Origin: JAEYKI01 sp036679405
GTDB taxonomy: Bacteria > Bacillota > Clostridia > Christensenellales > Christensenellaceae
DNA length: 64,000 nucleotides
Direction: 5' to 3'
Assembly (NCBI GenBank): GCA_036679405.1
Contig: JAVBVZ010000037.1
Span: 1 to 64,000 of the forward strand
Shown: positions 33,959 through 41,850 of the stretch, piece after piece
Layout of the letters: each line of letters begins with the position of its first letter
How positions within the stretch are numbered: position 1 is the first letter of the stretch
Notes under the pieces: generated by a model
What the model was told of the DNA's origin: nothing
What the model saw: the letters and a program-made list of their open reading frames with translations, nothing else
Databases searched by the model: none
Translations under genes and position numbers: made by a program

Positions 33959-35164
33959 TTGCAGTCCGAATTTATGGACTTTTTCTTCAAGCCTTTTGGC
34001 CCGGCAGCCCGTTAAAACGCCCAATGTGATCTTAAAAGCTTTGACCGGCGAATGAATGAATTTGCCAACCCCCCTCTGCATCCAGGCGGCAGGTAAAAAA
34101 AACGGCCTCTTTTTTAAATAAGCATATCGCTTTGACATCGCGCTGCACGGCGGGAACAGCACGGAACGCAAACGTGAAAACTGCGTTTGACCGCCGGTAC
34201 TCTTTAACGTGCGGCTGTTTAAATTTTTTTTTGCCAATTCCCTGTCATAATGCAAAAACAAAGGATGCTCCCGCCCAAAGGCACCGTTCTCGAGTATCAA
34301 TTCTCCCAGCTCGGCGCATATATCCGCCTCGGTGGCCCTGCCGATATCCACAGGCGCCTTCACACCAAACCAGTCTTCACATAAAGCAAATATATGCCGT
34401 GAAAATTGCAGGATTCCGCATTCATTCAATAATTCAGCCATCTTGCACGCATCTAAATCCCCTCCGTATCGCTTTTGCCATAAAGCGACATCCAGAAGCA
34501 TCCTGACGCCAAATCCGTCCACCATATGTTTTGCCATATGGAACAACATAATTATAAGATGATACTCCGGCTTTGGCCGCCTGCATCCCAAACCGCCGGA
34601 AGAAACCGTATTTTCCCAAATATCCGAAAAAATCCGGCTGTCTATCTTTAAAGATCCCGTTGAGTAAAACAAGGTGTCATGGATCTCAATACATACTCCT
34701 TTTTCATTACGATAGGTCCATTCACTGTCTTTTTTAAAACGGACGTAGCCCGATTCCATCAAGATTGCATGGCACCGGGACCGGTCTTTTGGATATACCA
34801 GTATATCTATGTCCCCCATCGTTCTGAGTTCCGGGTTCGGATAAACGTCACGGACCACAACCCCTTTAAAAGGCATATACGGCATGCTCTCTTTATCGGC
34901 TCTTTGGCTGAAGTCCAAAAGCGCCCGTTCCTGCAGTACGGAACTGCAGATGGAGGCGAAATACCCTTTTTTCAGCAACGCGCTTTCATTTGAGGGCAGC
35001 GGAACGTTCACCTTTTTTAAAACGGCATACGCAATCCCTTCCACATTATGAATTCTGCAAAGGCGGCAAAAATCTTTCCAGTCCGTATCCGCCGCCTCCA
35101 AGGCCCCCTTACCGGCCAGATAATAGCCGAGGAGTTTTATAAAAAAATGCTGCGTCCTGTTCAT
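33956..35164 (-). CDS. NTP_transf_5-type nucleotidyltransferase of RiPP cluster
   Basis: The 402-residue protein belongs to the uncharacterised nucleotidyltransferase family found in lasso and other peptide clusters. The core MPFKGVVVRDVYPNPELRTMGDIDILV near residues 100-125 holds the GDIDILV metal Asp pair. An all-helical region follows and the last 100 residues are basic. The family role is not firmly known; in lasso clusters such proteins accompany kinase-type tailoring of the peptide. The ATG overlaps the ABC exporter stop by 4 nt, so the two are translationally coupled as the last genes of the cluster. Confidence 0.85.
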   Translation of the reverse strand: MNRTQHFFIKLLGYYLAGKGALEAADTDWKDFCRLCRIHNVEGIAYAVLKKVNVPLPSNESALLKKGYFASICSSVLQERALLDFSQRADKESMPYMPFKGVVVRDVYPNPELRTMGDIDILVYPKDRSRCHAILMESGYVRFKKDSEWTYRNEKGVCIEIHDTLFYSTGSLKIDSRIFSDIWENTVSSGGLGCRRPKPEYHLIIMLFHMAKHMVDGFGVRMLLDVALWQKRYGGDLDACKMAELLNECGILQFSRHIFALCEDWFGVKAPVDIGRATEADICAELGELILENGAFGREHPLFLHYDRELAKKNLNSRTLKSTGGQTQFSRLRSVLFPPCSAMSKRYAYLKKRPFFLPAAWMQRGVGKFIHSPVKAFKITLGVLTGCRAKRLEEKVHKFGLQ

Positions 35165-36903
35165 ACGGCTCCTTTTTTGCTGGATTCTTTTTTGTTTTCA
35201 AGCGGCAATTCCCTGACCGTTCCGCCCTTGATTTCCAGGGCCCGGGTGCAATAATCCAGCATTGAACGCCGGTGGGTAATAATAAAGCCGGTATGCAGCA
35301 AATTCGACTCCCGCATCCGCCGTATCACGCGTTCTTCGGTATCTTCATCCAACGCAGAGGTTGCCTCGTCCAGAATCAATATGGGCGCATCTTTCAGGAC
35401 TGCTCGTGCAATCGCAATCCTTTGGGCCTGTCCCTCGGATAATCCGAGCCCGTTTTCGCCTATATTTGTTTTAACGCCCTCTTCAAGGCTTTCGACAAAA
35501 GAGAGGCAATCGGCTATTTCGAGCGCGCGGCGCATTTGTTCGGGTGTAACATCCTCTTTTCCGGCCCGCAGATTATCCTCCAGCGTCCCGGAAAGCAGCG
35601 TGTTTCCCTGGGGTACATAAGATATAAATCGCCGCGCCTCAGCGGAAGCATCCTCCAGCGCTCCAAAATCACCCGAAAACTCAATTTTTCCCTCTTGCGC
35701 TTCTACCAGCGACAACATCAAGCGTACCATTGTTGTTTTTCCGCATCCGCTTTCCCCGACAATGCCCACAACCTCATTTGGCTCAATCCGGAGACCGACG
35801 TCCCGCAAAACATGATCTCGTCCATAGCCGAAGGAAAGATTTTTGATTTTTACTCCAATATTCTGCACACACGGCCCCGGCATTTTTATGCCTCTCTTTT
35901 CTTCCTGCACCGCATCCAGTTCCATCACGCGCCCCGCGGAAGCCAGTACCGTAATAAACCTTGGTATAATGGTCCCCAGATTGATGATCGGTCCCTGTAC
36001 CTGCGCAACCAGAGATAAAAATATCGTCATGGTCCCATAGGTTATACTGCCGCTGGAAAGCCTGTATATCCCCCAGCCGAACGCCAGCAGGTATCCAATG
36101 CTGAAAACAGAGCGTATGCAGAGATTCATCATGGTGTTCAGCCTGTTCCTCTTCAAAATGACCGCCAGGCGCTTTTCTTTGTATTCCAGCATTTTTTCGT
36201 TGCAAAAAACTTCCTGCTCAAATGTCTTGGTAACGGCAATATTTTCAATGGTTTCCTGCATGAACGCGCGATATTCCGATTCTGTTTTGTTCAGTTCCAC
36301 CTGATATGTTTTCAATTTTCCACTAAAGGCCAAACTTAAAACCACGCCGACCGGCCCTATCATGAGGGCGGCCATGGCCAAAAAGTGGTCATAATGGAAC
36401 AAAACAAAAAAAGCGCTCACCAATTGAAAAAGCAGCAAGAATATATTAGGGATCATGGAAGAAATGCCATTTGAAATTTTTTCAACATCACTGGTCAGGC
36501 GGGTCACGATATCTCCGCTGTGATAAGACATGACTTTCTGCCATACGCCACGCAGAATGCTGTTATATACTTTTGTACGGATCCCAAAAGCATACCGTTC
36601 GCTGATATAAGAAGTCAAAATGCCCACTACCGCACTGATGCCGATTCCAAGGGCGGTCAGGCCTATCAGAAGCGCAAGGCCCTGCGTAGAAAACACAGGG
36701 CCTTCACCGGTTGCACCGTCAATAATATATTTGGTCACAACCGTGCTTCCGATGCCCGCAATGGTTATAACCAGGTTCAAAGTCAGAATCAGTATAAACG
36801 AGCCCATGAAAGGCCGGGTTTTATCCATCATCCACTTCAGGCAGGAGGAGTTGTTTTTTCGGTCCTTCAAAAACCGAATCAGTTTTTTTAAAGTTTCCCG
36901 CAT
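35161..36903 (-). CDS. ABC exporter (permease-ATPase fusion) of RiPP cluster
   Basis: The 580-residue half-transporter has six membrane helices (about 30-310) and a C-terminal ATPase with Walker A VGESGCGKTT, signature LGLSEGQAQRIAIARA and Walker B PILILDEATSALD. There is no N-terminal C39 peptidase domain, so leader removal must use another enzyme, such as the S24/S26 protein at 39846. The start is the ATG at 36903 after GGGAG; the in-frame stretch upstream overlaps noncoding sequence. It likely exports the modified peptide made by the upstream genes. Confidence 0.92.
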   Translation of the reverse strand: MRETLKKLIRFLKDRKNNSSCLKWMMDKTRPFMGSFILILTLNLVITIAGIGSTVVTKYIIDGATGEGPVFSTQGLALLIGLTALGIGISAVVGILTSYISERYAFGIRTKVYNSILRGVWQKVMSYHSGDIVTRLTSDVEKISNGISSMIPNIFLLLFQLVSAFFVLFHYDHFLAMAALMIGPVGVVLSLAFSGKLKTYQVELNKTESEYRAFMQETIENIAVTKTFEQEVFCNEKMLEYKEKRLAVILKRNRLNTMMNLCIRSVFSIGYLLAFGWGIYRLSSGSITYGTMTIFLSLVAQVQGPIINLGTIIPRFITVLASAGRVMELDAVQEEKRGIKMPGPCVQNIGVKIKNLSFGYGRDHVLRDVGLRIEPNEVVGIVGESGCGKTTMVRLMLSLVEAQEGKIEFSGDFGALEDASAEARRFISYVPQGNTLLSGTLEDNLRAGKEDVTPEQMRRALEIADCLSFVESLEEGVKTNIGENGLGLSEGQAQRIAIARAVLKDAPILILDEATSALDEDTEERVIRRMRESNLLHTGFIITHRRSMLDYCTRALEIKGGTVRELPLENKKESSKKGAV

Positions 36904-37207
36904 ATTCGCAGCTCCCGCTAGAGAAAAACAGTTTTTTAAAGTTCCGCTTAAACAGCCTCTTTTTAAAAGCTGCGTCTTGCCTGTGATCCAAATTTTTTCA
37001 CGATGCGGCAATCCGTCCGTATCCGCCGCCTTAGCCAGGGGCGGCGCGCAAATAAGGAAGCCTTCTTAAAAAAGGGTATATAAACGGCCTGCGCGTTACC
37101 TGTACCCACAGGCAAATCAGGTTTCCGCCCTTTTGAAAATTTTTTTTAAAATCCACGGAAAGCCACGCGGCTTTCAGCCCCGTCAGTTATCCGGCTTTGA
37201 TCATCTA
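36904..37207 (-). other. Spacer between peptide precursor and exporter genes
   Basis: About 300 bp with no convincing gene. On the minus strand, 33 nt after the precursor stop, GAAAGCC-loop-GGCTTTC (37158-37175) forms a 7-bp hairpin, with an AT-rich stretch a little further on. It may stop most transcripts and so keep precursor mRNA in excess over the exporter. No second promoter was clear. Confidence 0.5.
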
Positions 37208-37366
37208 TTAGTTATTTACCGAAACCAGTTCCGGAGTGCCTGATGTGCAGCTGCTCGTGCCTACATTGGTCCAAACTGAAAAACACGAACTTCCCGATGC
37301 GGCAATATGTTCTGAAAAACAGAATTCGGTAACTTCCAAACGCGGTGTTTCATATTCTTTTTTCAT
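37208..37366 (-). CDS. RiPP precursor peptide, 52 aa
   Basis: The ATG at 37366 follows AAGGAG at ideal spacing. The leader begins MKKEYETPRLEVTEF. YxxPxLEV is the leader motif recognised by PqqD-type domains in Firmicute lasso peptides of the paeninodin type. The rest is rich in Ser, Thr and Gly with cysteines at 16, 28 and 40, exactly 12 apart, and ends TPELVSVNN. The gene lies 51 nt after the radical SAM enzyme. Three evenly spaced Cys in a Ser/Thr/Gly-rich core suit thioether crosslinks by that enzyme. It is not a lasso precursor in the strict sense because no cyclase is present. The cleavage site is not certain; AASG near 22-25 is a candidate. Confidence 0.8.
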   Translation of the reverse strand: MKKEYETPRLEVTEFCFSEHIAASGSSCFSVWTNVGTSSCTSGTPELVSVNN

Positions 37367-37417
37367 ATAAGACTTCTCCTTATAAATATAAATGAACAGC
37401 AATGCTTTCTTTGCGCA

Positions 37418-38542
37418 TTACAGTTTTCTGATACCCTCCAGCGCCATTCGCTTTCCTTCGGCGCACACCCGCGGATTTGCCCGCCCTTCTCCCACAGCCA
37501 GCCAATGCACGGCAGGACACAGGACGCACACTCTGTTATAAAGGCACCCGTCACACTCTTCCGGCATACGGTATTCACACGAACGTTTATAAACGGTATC
37601 CCAGGCGGCCGCAAAACCGGATTCAAGGGGAAACGCCTGCACAAAATCAAACGCGTTGCACGGCGTCATTTTCCCATCCCAGCTTATGGAGAATCGAATC
37701 CGCCCCGCCGTGCAGCGAACGCCCTTTACGTTTTGAAATGGCCTGTCCTCCGCCGTCCCGGCTCTGTCCAGCAAATCCGCTTCACAGGAATAAGGTGCCG
37801 GGGTTTTCCCTTCCATTTTCAGCCTTATCCCGGCTATTTTAACCATATCATCCAGTGTGACCGAATAATTGTCATATTTCCGCCCCGTTTCTACGCGCGG
37901 TTCAAAGGGGAACGCCGTCACATTGCAGCCAAATGGCTCTTTTGAGCGGCAGTACCTTAAAACCGCTTCAAAATCATTCACAATCTGCCTTGACAGGGTG
38001 ATTGCAAGATTAAACGGCAGATCCGCGTCCTTTACAAGATCAATGGCCCTGTCCACTTCCAAGAAAGCTTCGGCGCTTCCGGTCACCGCCCTGTAGCCTT
38101 CGGGCGAACTTCCGTAAACTGAAATCTGGATCTGTTCAGGAGGGCGTTCACGCATCCAGGCAACGGTTTTTTCATCGAGCAGCGTCCCGTTTGTCAAAAC
38201 GGTGACCAGTATGCCCCTTGCCTGCAGATGTTCGTAAATTTCTTTAAACCCGGGATGCATCAAACATTCTCCGCCGGTCAGGGTGGCATGCATCATGCCC
38301 GCTTCACAGGACTGGTCTATCAGATCAATCCACTGCCCTGCGGAAAGCTCATCACAATGCATCTGCCCGGGTTTTAGATGCACATAGCACATGGCGCAGT
38401 TCAGCGTGCATCTGGGCGTCAGTTCAAAGCAGCCTATCAGAGGGATTCCCCGCTCCCAGGCTTTTTTTCTCATATAATTATAAAACGCATCCGCTTTTTC
38501 GATGCCTTTTTTCTGTTCAAGACATTCAAGAAGCTTTGACAT
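37418..38542 (-). CDS. Radical SAM/SPASM peptide-modifying enzyme
   Basis: The 374-residue protein has the radical SAM motif C45TLNC49AMC52 following PLIGCFELTPR. At the C terminus is a SPASM-type region: CTAGRIRFSISWDGKMTPC followed by ECDGCLYNRVCVLCP and a last Cys, holding auxiliary [4Fe-4S] clusters. SPASM enzymes next to small Cys-containing precursors form thioether (sactionine or ranthipeptide) or carbon-carbon links. The ATG at 38542 with GAGGA upstream is preferred over an in-frame TTG that overlaps the previous gene. It is placed between the kinase-PqqD gene (13 nt gap) and the precursor. Confidence 0.93.
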   Translation of the reverse strand: MSKLLECLEQKKGIEKADAFYNYMRKKAWERGIPLIGCFELTPRCTLNCAMCYVHLKPGQMHCDELSAGQWIDLIDQSCEAGMMHATLTGGECLMHPGFKEIYEHLQARGILVTVLTNGTLLDEKTVAWMRERPPEQIQISVYGSSPEGYRAVTGSAEAFLEVDRAIDLVKDADLPFNLAITLSRQIVNDFEAVLRYCRSKEPFGCNVTAFPFEPRVETGRKYDNYSVTLDDMVKIAGIRLKMEGKTPAPYSCEADLLDRAGTAEDRPFQNVKGVRCTAGRIRFSISWDGKMTPCNAFDFVQAFPLESGFAAAWDTVYKRSCEYRMPEECDGCLYNRVCVLCPAVHWLAVGEGRANPRVCAEGKRMALEGIRKL

Positions 38543-38555
38543 TCCTCTTTGTTCC

Positions 38556-39710
38556 TCAGCTTTCCTGCAAAATTTCAAGCTCTCTTAATTGGCCCAAAAC
38601 CGCGCTCAGATCACCTTTTGCCGTTTTTTCATCCGTTTCATACTCGTCCAAAACGGATTGGAGGACATCTTCTTCGGAAACCGGCTGTTCCATCTGCTTC
38701 CATATAAAAGCAGCCACTTCGTTTAATACGATCGCGCCCTCAAAGTTTTTTATATTTCTTCCGGTAGGCATGACTACCCATTCGTCCATTACATTCTTCA
38801 AGAGAAATCCTTCCTTGATCTTCATATCTGGCTGCTCCTTTTCCAATCGATCGATTTCATCATCAAACAATATCCTGCGCATCACCTCGGCGCTTGAGGG
38901 ATCAGGCAGGCAAAAAAAACGGTAACACGGAACGCGCCCGGATATCTGCCGGATCGTCTTTAAAACTTCAAACTTGGCCGTATCGTCCCACATTGGAATC
39001 AGGCACTGTTGGGCCAACAGCTTAAAGGCCTGTTTGCTGTTCAGCTTGCGCACAAGATTGCGTTTTCCTCTCCGCACTTCTACGATTGCCGACACGGGAT
39101 ATTCTTTTTGTAAAAAAACCCGTTCCTTGCCGTCCCAGGGTACGCCGGATGCATATAACGCTTCATCCCGCATATGCAAAAAAGGCCGGTCACCGCTTAA
39201 CATATCCGCTCCCAAACATTTTTCCCACAAAGCGGCCTGCGTGCTTTTTCCCGTTCCGGCCGGCGCCGAAAAAAGCACCGCCCGCCCGTTCAGGCATACG
39301 CAAGAAGCATGTATCCCCAGCCCATGATCTGCTGCCATGCGGCATTCCGCGGCCAGCCTCAGCAATTTTATAAAATTTTCCTGTAATACGCCTCTGTTTG
39401 AATTCTGTCCCGCCTCAACATATCCTTGCAGTTTCTCATAGTTATCCGACGCTTCAAGGCTACAGCGGTTTTTCGTATCTGTACTCAAAAAAAGCCATCT
39501 TCCCCCACCCAGATCGGCAATTCTGACTCCCATTCCTTCCGATACATAAGTCGATCCGGTATATTCAGGCAAGATGCCAAAATACAGCTCAAGAAACGCA
39601 TCACAGCTGTAAGGTATTTTGCTTTTAAAAAAAGATAACGGGCTGTCCAGTAAAAAATCACTCTTATCCAACACCCGCAAACAATATCCGGCAAAAAAGA
39701 ATTTTTGCAT
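38556..39710 (-). CDS. HPr kinase-like protein fused to PqqD domain
   Basis: The 384-residue first gene of the peptide operon has a central P-loop SAPAGTGKST (148-157) and a GDRPF motif downstream, as in the HPr kinase-like proteins of lasso clusters that phosphorylate the peptide. Residues about 300-384 (VVMPTGRNIKNFEGAIVLN...AAFIWKQM...LRELEIL) form a PqqD-like leader-recognition domain. Fusion of the two puts leader binding and kinase on one chain and can present the precursor to the radical enzyme as well. Whether the kinase is active is unproven. A strong promoter lies about 60 nt upstream. Confidence 0.88.
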   Translation of the reverse strand: MQKFFFAGYCLRVLDKSDFLLDSPLSFFKSKIPYSCDAFLELYFGILPEYTGSTYVSEGMGVRIADLGGGRWLFLSTDTKNRCSLEASDNYEKLQGYVEAGQNSNRGVLQENFIKLLRLAAECRMAADHGLGIHASCVCLNGRAVLFSAPAGTGKSTQAALWEKCLGADMLSGDRPFLHMRDEALYASGVPWDGKERVFLQKEYPVSAIVEVRRGKRNLVRKLNSKQAFKLLAQQCLIPMWDDTAKFEVLKTIRQISGRVPCYRFFCLPDPSSAEVMRRILFDDEIDRLEKEQPDMKIKEGFLLKNVMDEWVVMPTGRNIKNFEGAIVLNEVAAFIWKQMEQPVSEEDVLQSVLDEYETDEKTAKGDLSAVLGQLRELEILQES

Positions 39711-39768
39711 TATATATGTTATGTACCTTCCCTTTCGTCAGCAAAATACCATATTTTATCCAAAGCGC

Positions 39769-39797
39769 ATTATAAAATAATTATGAAGAACTGTAAA
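39769..39797 (-). promoter_or_regulatory. Promoter of the RiPP operon
   Basis: On the minus strand TTTACA (39792-39797), 17 nt, TATAAT (39769-39774), about 60 nt before the kinase-PqqD start. It suggests that the five genes down to 33956 form one transcription unit. Confidence 0.75.
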
Positions 39798-39845
39798 TAT
39801 GATTTTGTTTAAATCACTATTCTTTTGCCTTAAATGTACGAAATG

Positions 39846-40301
39846 TTATTTGTGCCGCACCGACCTGCCCAACCGCTTTGCAAAAACCAAAATCTTCAGG
39901 ATATGCTTTTTTATAAAAGATTTAAAATGATAAAGAGGCGTAACACGAAAAATCTTATTTTTCCGCCGGACCTGCCGGGCGATTCCAATGATATCGGATG
40001 TCAAAAAAGGCCCTTCGCATGTTTTTTGTGCATCTCCCCGGTAATACAAAAAATCGCTGCGGCACTTCACCACCCTATGCAGCAGGCAGTGTTCTCCCGC
40101 CTGCGTCAGAAGGATGTCTCCTTTTACAGGTTTACGCTCCAATGGAACAATAAATACGCTGTCGCGCATATCCCGCAACGTCGGTGCCATGCTTTCGCCC
40201 GTTACAGTAAGCCAAAACCCCTGCCGGGCGGCAATTTTTTCCCGCATTTGCGGTACAAGTACTTTTGGATCTCCAATATGAACCATACAATCCCATTCCA
40301 C
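39846..40301 (-). CDS. S24/S26-type signal peptidase-like protein of RiPP cluster
   Basis: The 151-residue protein has the serine nucleophile motif VTGESMAPTLR, then KPVKGDILL, and LLHRVVK with a His at the place used as partner base in SipW-type peptidases, then YYRGDA. The C-terminal third is basic and hydrophobic. Such proteins recur in lasso-like clusters with HPr-kinase-like genes. It lies just upstream of the operon promoter and is a candidate for removing the leader because the exporter has no peptidase. The GTG at 40301 is used; an ATG at 40286 is an alternative start. Confidence 0.78.
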   Translation of the reverse strand: MEWDCMVHIGDPKVLVPQMREKIAARQGFWLTVTGESMAPTLRDMRDSVFIVPLERKPVKGDILLTQAGEHCLLHRVVKCRSDFLYYRGDAQKTCEGPFLTSDIIGIARQVRRKNKIFRVTPLYHFKSFIKKHILKILVFAKRLGRSVRHK

Positions 40302-40379
40302 TTACAGCAAATCTCTTTTCCTTTGCTATTTTAGCATGCTCCGCGCCGTTCGAACAGGCTTTCGCTGTTTAAAAATAAA

Positions 40380-40417
40380 TTAAAAGGGGACGCTTTACAC
40401 TGATTCTAGGCATCCCC
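40380..40417 (-). terminator. Terminator after the TIM-barrel gene
   Basis: GGGGATGC (40410-40417) pairs with GCGTCCCC (40386-40393) across a 16-nt loop, followed by TTTTAATTT on the minus strand. Confidence 0.7.
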
Positions 40418-40444
40418 CTTCATCTTAAAAAATTATTTGTCCTC

Positions 40445-41293
40445 TTACTCTGCAATTACTTTTCTGAGCCAGGCCACACTGTTTGCAATGTTTTCATCGC
40501 TGCCGTTGCATTCAATGGAAACATCTCCCTCCCAGCCAGTTTCTTTCCAGTAATGAATGCAATCACGTATATTCTCCGCATTCACGCCCTGCCCTATGTA
40601 GACCGGCGAACAGGGAATTCCCGTTTCCTCGCCGCGAACAGCCGCAGCGAGGCCTGCGTCAACATCTTTTATATGAGAAGAAACAACATATTTTCCCAGG
40701 AACTTGAGGTATTCAAGCGGCGTATGTCCCTGTATGAACGTATTTCCCGTATCAAAATTCACGCGCAGATATTCGCTTTCAAAATGCTTCATCAGTCTCA
40801 TCATAAATTCAGGATCGCCGGTATACGGCCCATGCGGTTCCACGCAAACGATAATGTTATAATCCTCAGCCCATTTGAGTATCTCGGTATAATTCATCAC
40901 CGTGATTTTATAAACTTCGTCCCGCGGGATATCCAGTTCTTTCCCCGAATCCGTGCTGTCCACTTTGGGGCAGCCCAGATCATGCGCAAACCGGATTGAC
41001 TGGCAGCAATACTGAACCCCGTAAAAAGCACCGCGCGGTCCCATCATAGGATAAGACCCGTCTACCATTGAAATACGGACACCGGCTTTTTCAAGCATCC
41101 GGCGAATCTCCATTGGATTCTGTTCGGTAGAGAGGCTGGGTTCGTACCCCATTGCACTGATAAAATAATTTCCGTGGATCATTCCCGCCTCAATATGCTC
41201 CAATTTATGAAGCACAGCGGAAGCCAGTGCCTGATCAAACCCTCCCGACCGCTCTCTCCAGTTATCCGCATGCATGCCAAGATGAATTGCCAT
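40445..41293 (-). CDS. Sugar phosphate isomerase/epimerase family protein
   Basis: The 282-residue xylose isomerase-like TIM barrel has the metal-site order VCVEPHGPY (Glu), VNFDTGNTF (Asp), VSSHIKDVD (His, Asp) and a C-terminal SIECNG (Glu). Such enzymes isomerise or epimerise sugars, inositols or keto-sugars. The substrate cannot be named. AAGGAGG precedes the start. An inverted repeat of LacI-type form lies upstream, hinting at sugar-responsive control, but no LacI gene or transporter is nearby. Confidence 0.85.
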   Translation of the reverse strand: MAIHLGMHADNWRERSGGFDQALASAVLHKLEHIEAGMIHGNYFISAMGYEPSLSTEQNPMEIRRMLEKAGVRISMVDGSYPMMGPRGAFYGVQYCCQSIRFAHDLGCPKVDSTDSGKELDIPRDEVYKITVMNYTEILKWAEDYNIIVCVEPHGPYTGDPEFMMRLMKHFESEYLRVNFDTGNTFIQGHTPLEYLKFLGKYVVSSHIKDVDAGLAAAVRGEETGIPCSPVYIGQGVNAENIRDCIHYWKETGWEGDVSIECNGSDENIANSVAWLRKVIAE

Positions 41294-41338
41294 TTTTCAT
41301 TCCTCCTTATTTTATTTTATTAAATGGATATATAATCG

Positions 41339-41352
41339 CTTAACCGTTTAAG
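41339..41352. promoter_or_regulatory. LacI-like palindromic operator candidate
   Basis: CTTAAACGGTTAAG on the minus strand, a palindrome with a central CG as in LacI/GalR sites, about 45 bp upstream of the TIM-barrel start and next to a TATATAT-rich -10 region. The cognate regulator is not in the window. Confidence 0.45.
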
Positions 41353-41411
41353 TTGTTTATATTTAAAATTCGACAGCTTTTGTAAAATTCCTTTTTTTCT
41401 AAAAAAATACC

Positions 41412-41433
41412 GGGAAGGCTTGCCGGGCTTCCC
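41412..41433 (-). terminator. Orphan hairpin with T run on minus strand
   Basis: GGGAAG (41428-41433 on the minus strand) pairs with CTTCCC (41412-41417) around CCCGGCAAGC, then GGTATTTTTTTAG. No minus-strand gene ends here, so it may block antisense transcription or act as a leader attenuator for the gene at 41293. Confidence 0.4.
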
Positions 41434-41452
41434 TGTTCTCTTGGCCATATTA

Positions 41453-41481
41453 TTGTAAACGGCCCATAAATGTTCTATACT
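41453..41481 (+). promoter_or_regulatory. Promoter of the cupin gene
   Basis: TTGTAA (41453-41458), 17 nt, TATACT (41476-41481), about 20 nt before the start. Confidence 0.7.
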
Positions 41482-41502
41482 TAAAAAAAGGGGGCGATTT
41501 TA

Positions 41503-41847
41503 TTGAAAGTAGCAAAAAACGAACAAATAGACCAGGTCCGCGAGCACATGAGGGACGGAGACGGTTGCGCCGTTCTGCACCATATTCTCGTGGAAGACGC
41601 CCTGCCCGGCAACTGCAGGCTTTTTTCCCGAATCACGCTTATGCCGGGATGCTCCATCGGAGAACACGAGCATATGGATGAAACGGAAATATTTTATATC
41701 CTTTCCGGCCGTGCACAAATGACAGACAACGGAAAACCGATCGAGCTTGAAGCCGGCGATTCCTGCCTGACAACAAAGGGCAGCCATTCTATCCGCTGCC
41801 TGGGCGAAGAACCGCTGGAAATTCTTGCGGTGATCATAAGAGGCTGA
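41503..41847 (+). CDS. Small cupin-domain protein
   Basis: The 114-residue single cupin carries the first metal motif GCSIGEHEHMDETEIFYILSG and the second motif GDSCLTTKGSHSI. It uses a TTG start supported by AAAAGGGGGC. Small cupins bind a metal and may isomerise, oxidise or sense a small ligand; the reaction is not predictable. It lies 3 nt before the QueG-like Fe-S protein gene, so the two are tightly coupled. Confidence 0.85.
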   Translation: MKVAKNEQIDQVREHMRDGDGCAVLHHILVEDALPGNCRLFSRITLMPGCSIGEHEHMDETEIFYILSGRAQMTDNGKPIELEAGDSCLTTKGSHSIRCLGEEPLEILAVIIRG

Positions 41848-41850
41848 AAA

